From Panagrolaimus kolymaensis (taxonomy: Eukaryota > Nematoda > Chromadorea > Rhabditida > Panagrolaimidae): DNA of 64,000 nt. The stretch is from the NCBI GenBank assembly GCA_028622995.1, contig JAJQJQ010000016.1:806001-870000 (forward strand), read 5' to 3'. This document shows, one piece after another, positions 62,101-64,000 of the stretch. The notes beneath the pieces were generated by a model. It saw only the letters and a program-made list of their open reading frames with translations, was not told the origin of the DNA and did no database searches. How positions within the stretch are numbered: the stretch's first letter is position 1; each line of letters starts with the position of its first letter. The translations under genes and the position numbers were made by a program.

Positions 62101-64000
62101 GAACTCTAAATCCAAAACAAACTTTATCATTAATTTCTTTATTGAAAGAATCAGATTTGGATAATTGTAATAATCGATCGGATGTGTCATTAAGATTTTG
62201 CCATTTAAGCTTTTCATCTTCAACCTCATTTTTAAGGACATCAAGTAAAGCCAAATGGTTGTTAATTAAATTTGAATCAGCTGAAACTGAACACAAATCC
62301 ATTACTCTCATTTTTGAAGTAATCCATTTTTCGAGAGATCCTGATTCAGCTAATAAAACATTGGCAGTTGAAACACAAAGTTCAAGAGAAGAATTTTCAT
62401 TTTCAAGGATTTCAAAATTATCACCAATTGATTGTTGAATTGTTTGAATTTGATCAATTTCATTTTCATGGCCTTCATCTGGAAGTTTATTTATAAGTTG
62501 AGCAGCGATGTGGCGAACTTCGCTTAATTCTGGTTGCTTTTCACGTAAACGCTTATCAGAATTTTTAATTTCTTTTGAAGCTGTTTGAAGCGAAGCATTG
62601 TCGAGGGTCAAATTTTGACGGTATGCTAATTGTGAATTTTCATTTTGAAGCCAATGTTGAAGATCTTCAATTCGAGCATTCCATTCACAACGCTTTCCAT
62701 AAGTTTCATCAATATTTCGATTCAAATCATATAAAGCTCTTTCGGCTTCATCTTGACGATTTCTTAATGCAAATAGTTGTCGAGTTACTTGACTGATGCT
62801 ATCATTGGTGGAACCAATGGGTCCAGCATCGAAACTAATTGAACGTCTCTTTGAGCTGACACCTGAAGTATGAATTAAATCAGTTCCGATTCTTTCCAAA
62901 TTTTCCAAATCATTTCTTGTTTTTCGAAGTTTTCCTTTAATAATTTTACAATTTTCTTGTTGCTGCTGGATAATTTGATCATCGATGGAAACATCCAAAA
63001 TTTGATATTGAATATTTCCTTCTACTTCAGAAAGTTCTGCTTCTAATTCTTCTGCTTTAGAATTGAATGCATTTTTATCCGCTGCAAGTCGATTGCCAGC
63101 ATTCAAACGATCTGCAAGTCGTTTTTGAGCTCGATTAATTAATTTTTCCGTGGCTGTCATAATATCATGCAATCTATCAGTTTCATCCACATTTGGAACC
63201 GATAATATTTTTTGTGCTAATTCTGTTAATTGTGGCCAATCATAGTTAACTATTTGTTCGAGATCTTTTTCAATTTTTTGTATTCCTCCTTCATCAGTTG
63301 TGTCAGTTCGATCCAAATCATCTTGAAGTTGAAGAAGTTGTTTATTCATATCATTATTTTGAGTTGTTAAATCATTTAGGGCATCAATAACATCATGAAG
63401 GTTTTCGCTCAATCCCTTTCTAATACTTTTAACTCGTCCAAAGCGTTTTTCAGCATTACGATATTTATTTCCAAGTTCGGTATTAATTTCAGAAGGCGGG
63501 GAATTTCTCAAAACATTATTAATTTGAATTCCAAGATCAACTAAAACTTTTTCTTGACTATTAAGCTCACTTTGTTTTAGTTGGTCTTCGTATTTCTGAA
63601 ATATTTAACTTTAAATTAGCCGCTAATCTATTTTAAAATGCGCTTACTAAATTGCTTAATTTTTCGCTAACCAATGGCAAAGTTGGTGCATTTGCAACAT
63701 CTTTTTCTGCTTCAGAAATCCATTCCAAAATATTATCAATACCTTGATTCACGCCATCTTTTTTCGCAATTTCAGCTCGAGTTGAATCGACACTTTCATT
63801 TATTTTATTATTTAATTTGTTAAATCTTTTTTTCATTTCCCCGATTTGCATTTCTTGATTGCTTTTGAGGCTATCATGGGCATCAGTGGATTTTGTAGCT
63901 GAAACTAAATTATTCGCAGATTCAATGGCTGCATCAATTTTGGGTTGGTTTGCTACAGCTTCTTGTGATAAATTCAATAATGAATTAAGTTTTTCATCCG
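53172..64000 (-). CDS. vab-10: VAB-10 spectraplakin (MACF1/Shot family), 3' part
   Basis: Twelve exons continue past the right edge: 64000-63648, 63595-62123, 62076-61958, 61909-61201, 61154-59779, 59732-58582, 58528-56097, 56046-54076, 54019-53893, 53836-53709, 53660-53399, 53350-53172. All phases agree, giving about 3,425 visible residues. Most is an alpha-helical spectrin-repeat rod with recurring W and L heptads (for example [20 protein letters not shown]). Then come an EF-hand pair ([20 protein letters not shown] and [20 protein letters not shown]), a GAS2 microtubule-binding domain ([34 protein letters not shown]) and a Ser/Arg-rich tail with two SxIP motifs (SKIP, SRIP). The actin-binding calponin domains and any plakin domain lie outside. 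In nematodes VAB-10 links epidermal hemidesmosome-like junctions and the cytoskeleton. This end corresponds to the rod-GAS2 (VAB-10B-type) isoform. Confidence 0.97.

Overview
This window looks like nuclear DNA of an AT-rich nematode. Most introns are 45-60 bases long and end in TTTTAG or TTTAG. The recognisable genes include a ZP-domain cuticlin, POP-1/TCF with a C-clamp, a stand-alone SLD-2 and the spectraplakin VAB-10. Several start codons sit just downstream of an orphan splice acceptor, as expected when mRNAs are trans-spliced. All gene models were assembled by hand: exon phases were checked by adding lengths, and identities come from recognising protein motifs, not from a database search.

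Left third (1-23.2 kb), gene-dense: the 5' end of MAF1 (-, cut by the window edge); a proline-rich orphan gene (+); a secreted galaxin-like double-cysteine protein (+); a heat shock factor paralogue (+); a cathepsin L (+) with a 530-bp fold-back transposon in intron 1; CASC3/Barentsz (-). Next comes a same-strand trio, N-myristoyltransferase, IBA57 and TCF25 (+), whose spacing and upstream acceptors suggest an operon. A complete ferritin gene lies antisense inside TCF25 intron 2, and a possible 42-aa ORF lies antisense in TCF25 intron 8. RNA polymerase III subunit RPC6 (+) and canonical HSF-1 (-) follow.

Middle (23.2-51.3 kb): a cuticlin-like ZP protein (-), the tRNA ligase RtcB (-), then about 10 kb without a credible gene ahead of pop-1 (+, five exons). 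LARP4/5-family La protein follows on the minus strand. The non-coding stretches here hold two TTAA-flanked inverted-repeat elements, a hairpin and two GC-rich islands of unknown nature.

Right end (51.3-64 kb): a stand-alone SLD-2 (+), convergent with the 3' two-thirds or so of vab-10 (-). The visible VAB-10 part is 12 exons and about 3,425 residues: a long spectrin-repeat rod, an EF-hand pair, a GAS2 domain and a basic tail with two SxIP motifs. It runs off the right edge.

Themes: two proteostasis regulators (HSF paralogues) within 20 kb; RNA polymerase III control (MAF1) and core (RPC6) in one window; RNA-handling genes (CASC3, RtcB, LARP); nested antisense genes. I see no tRNA, rRNA, CRISPR array, operator or riboswitch that I can support. 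I did not find a clearly new multi-gene system; the most notable leads are the nested genes, the operon-like trio, the three inverted-repeat elements and the 10-kb pop-1 upstream region.
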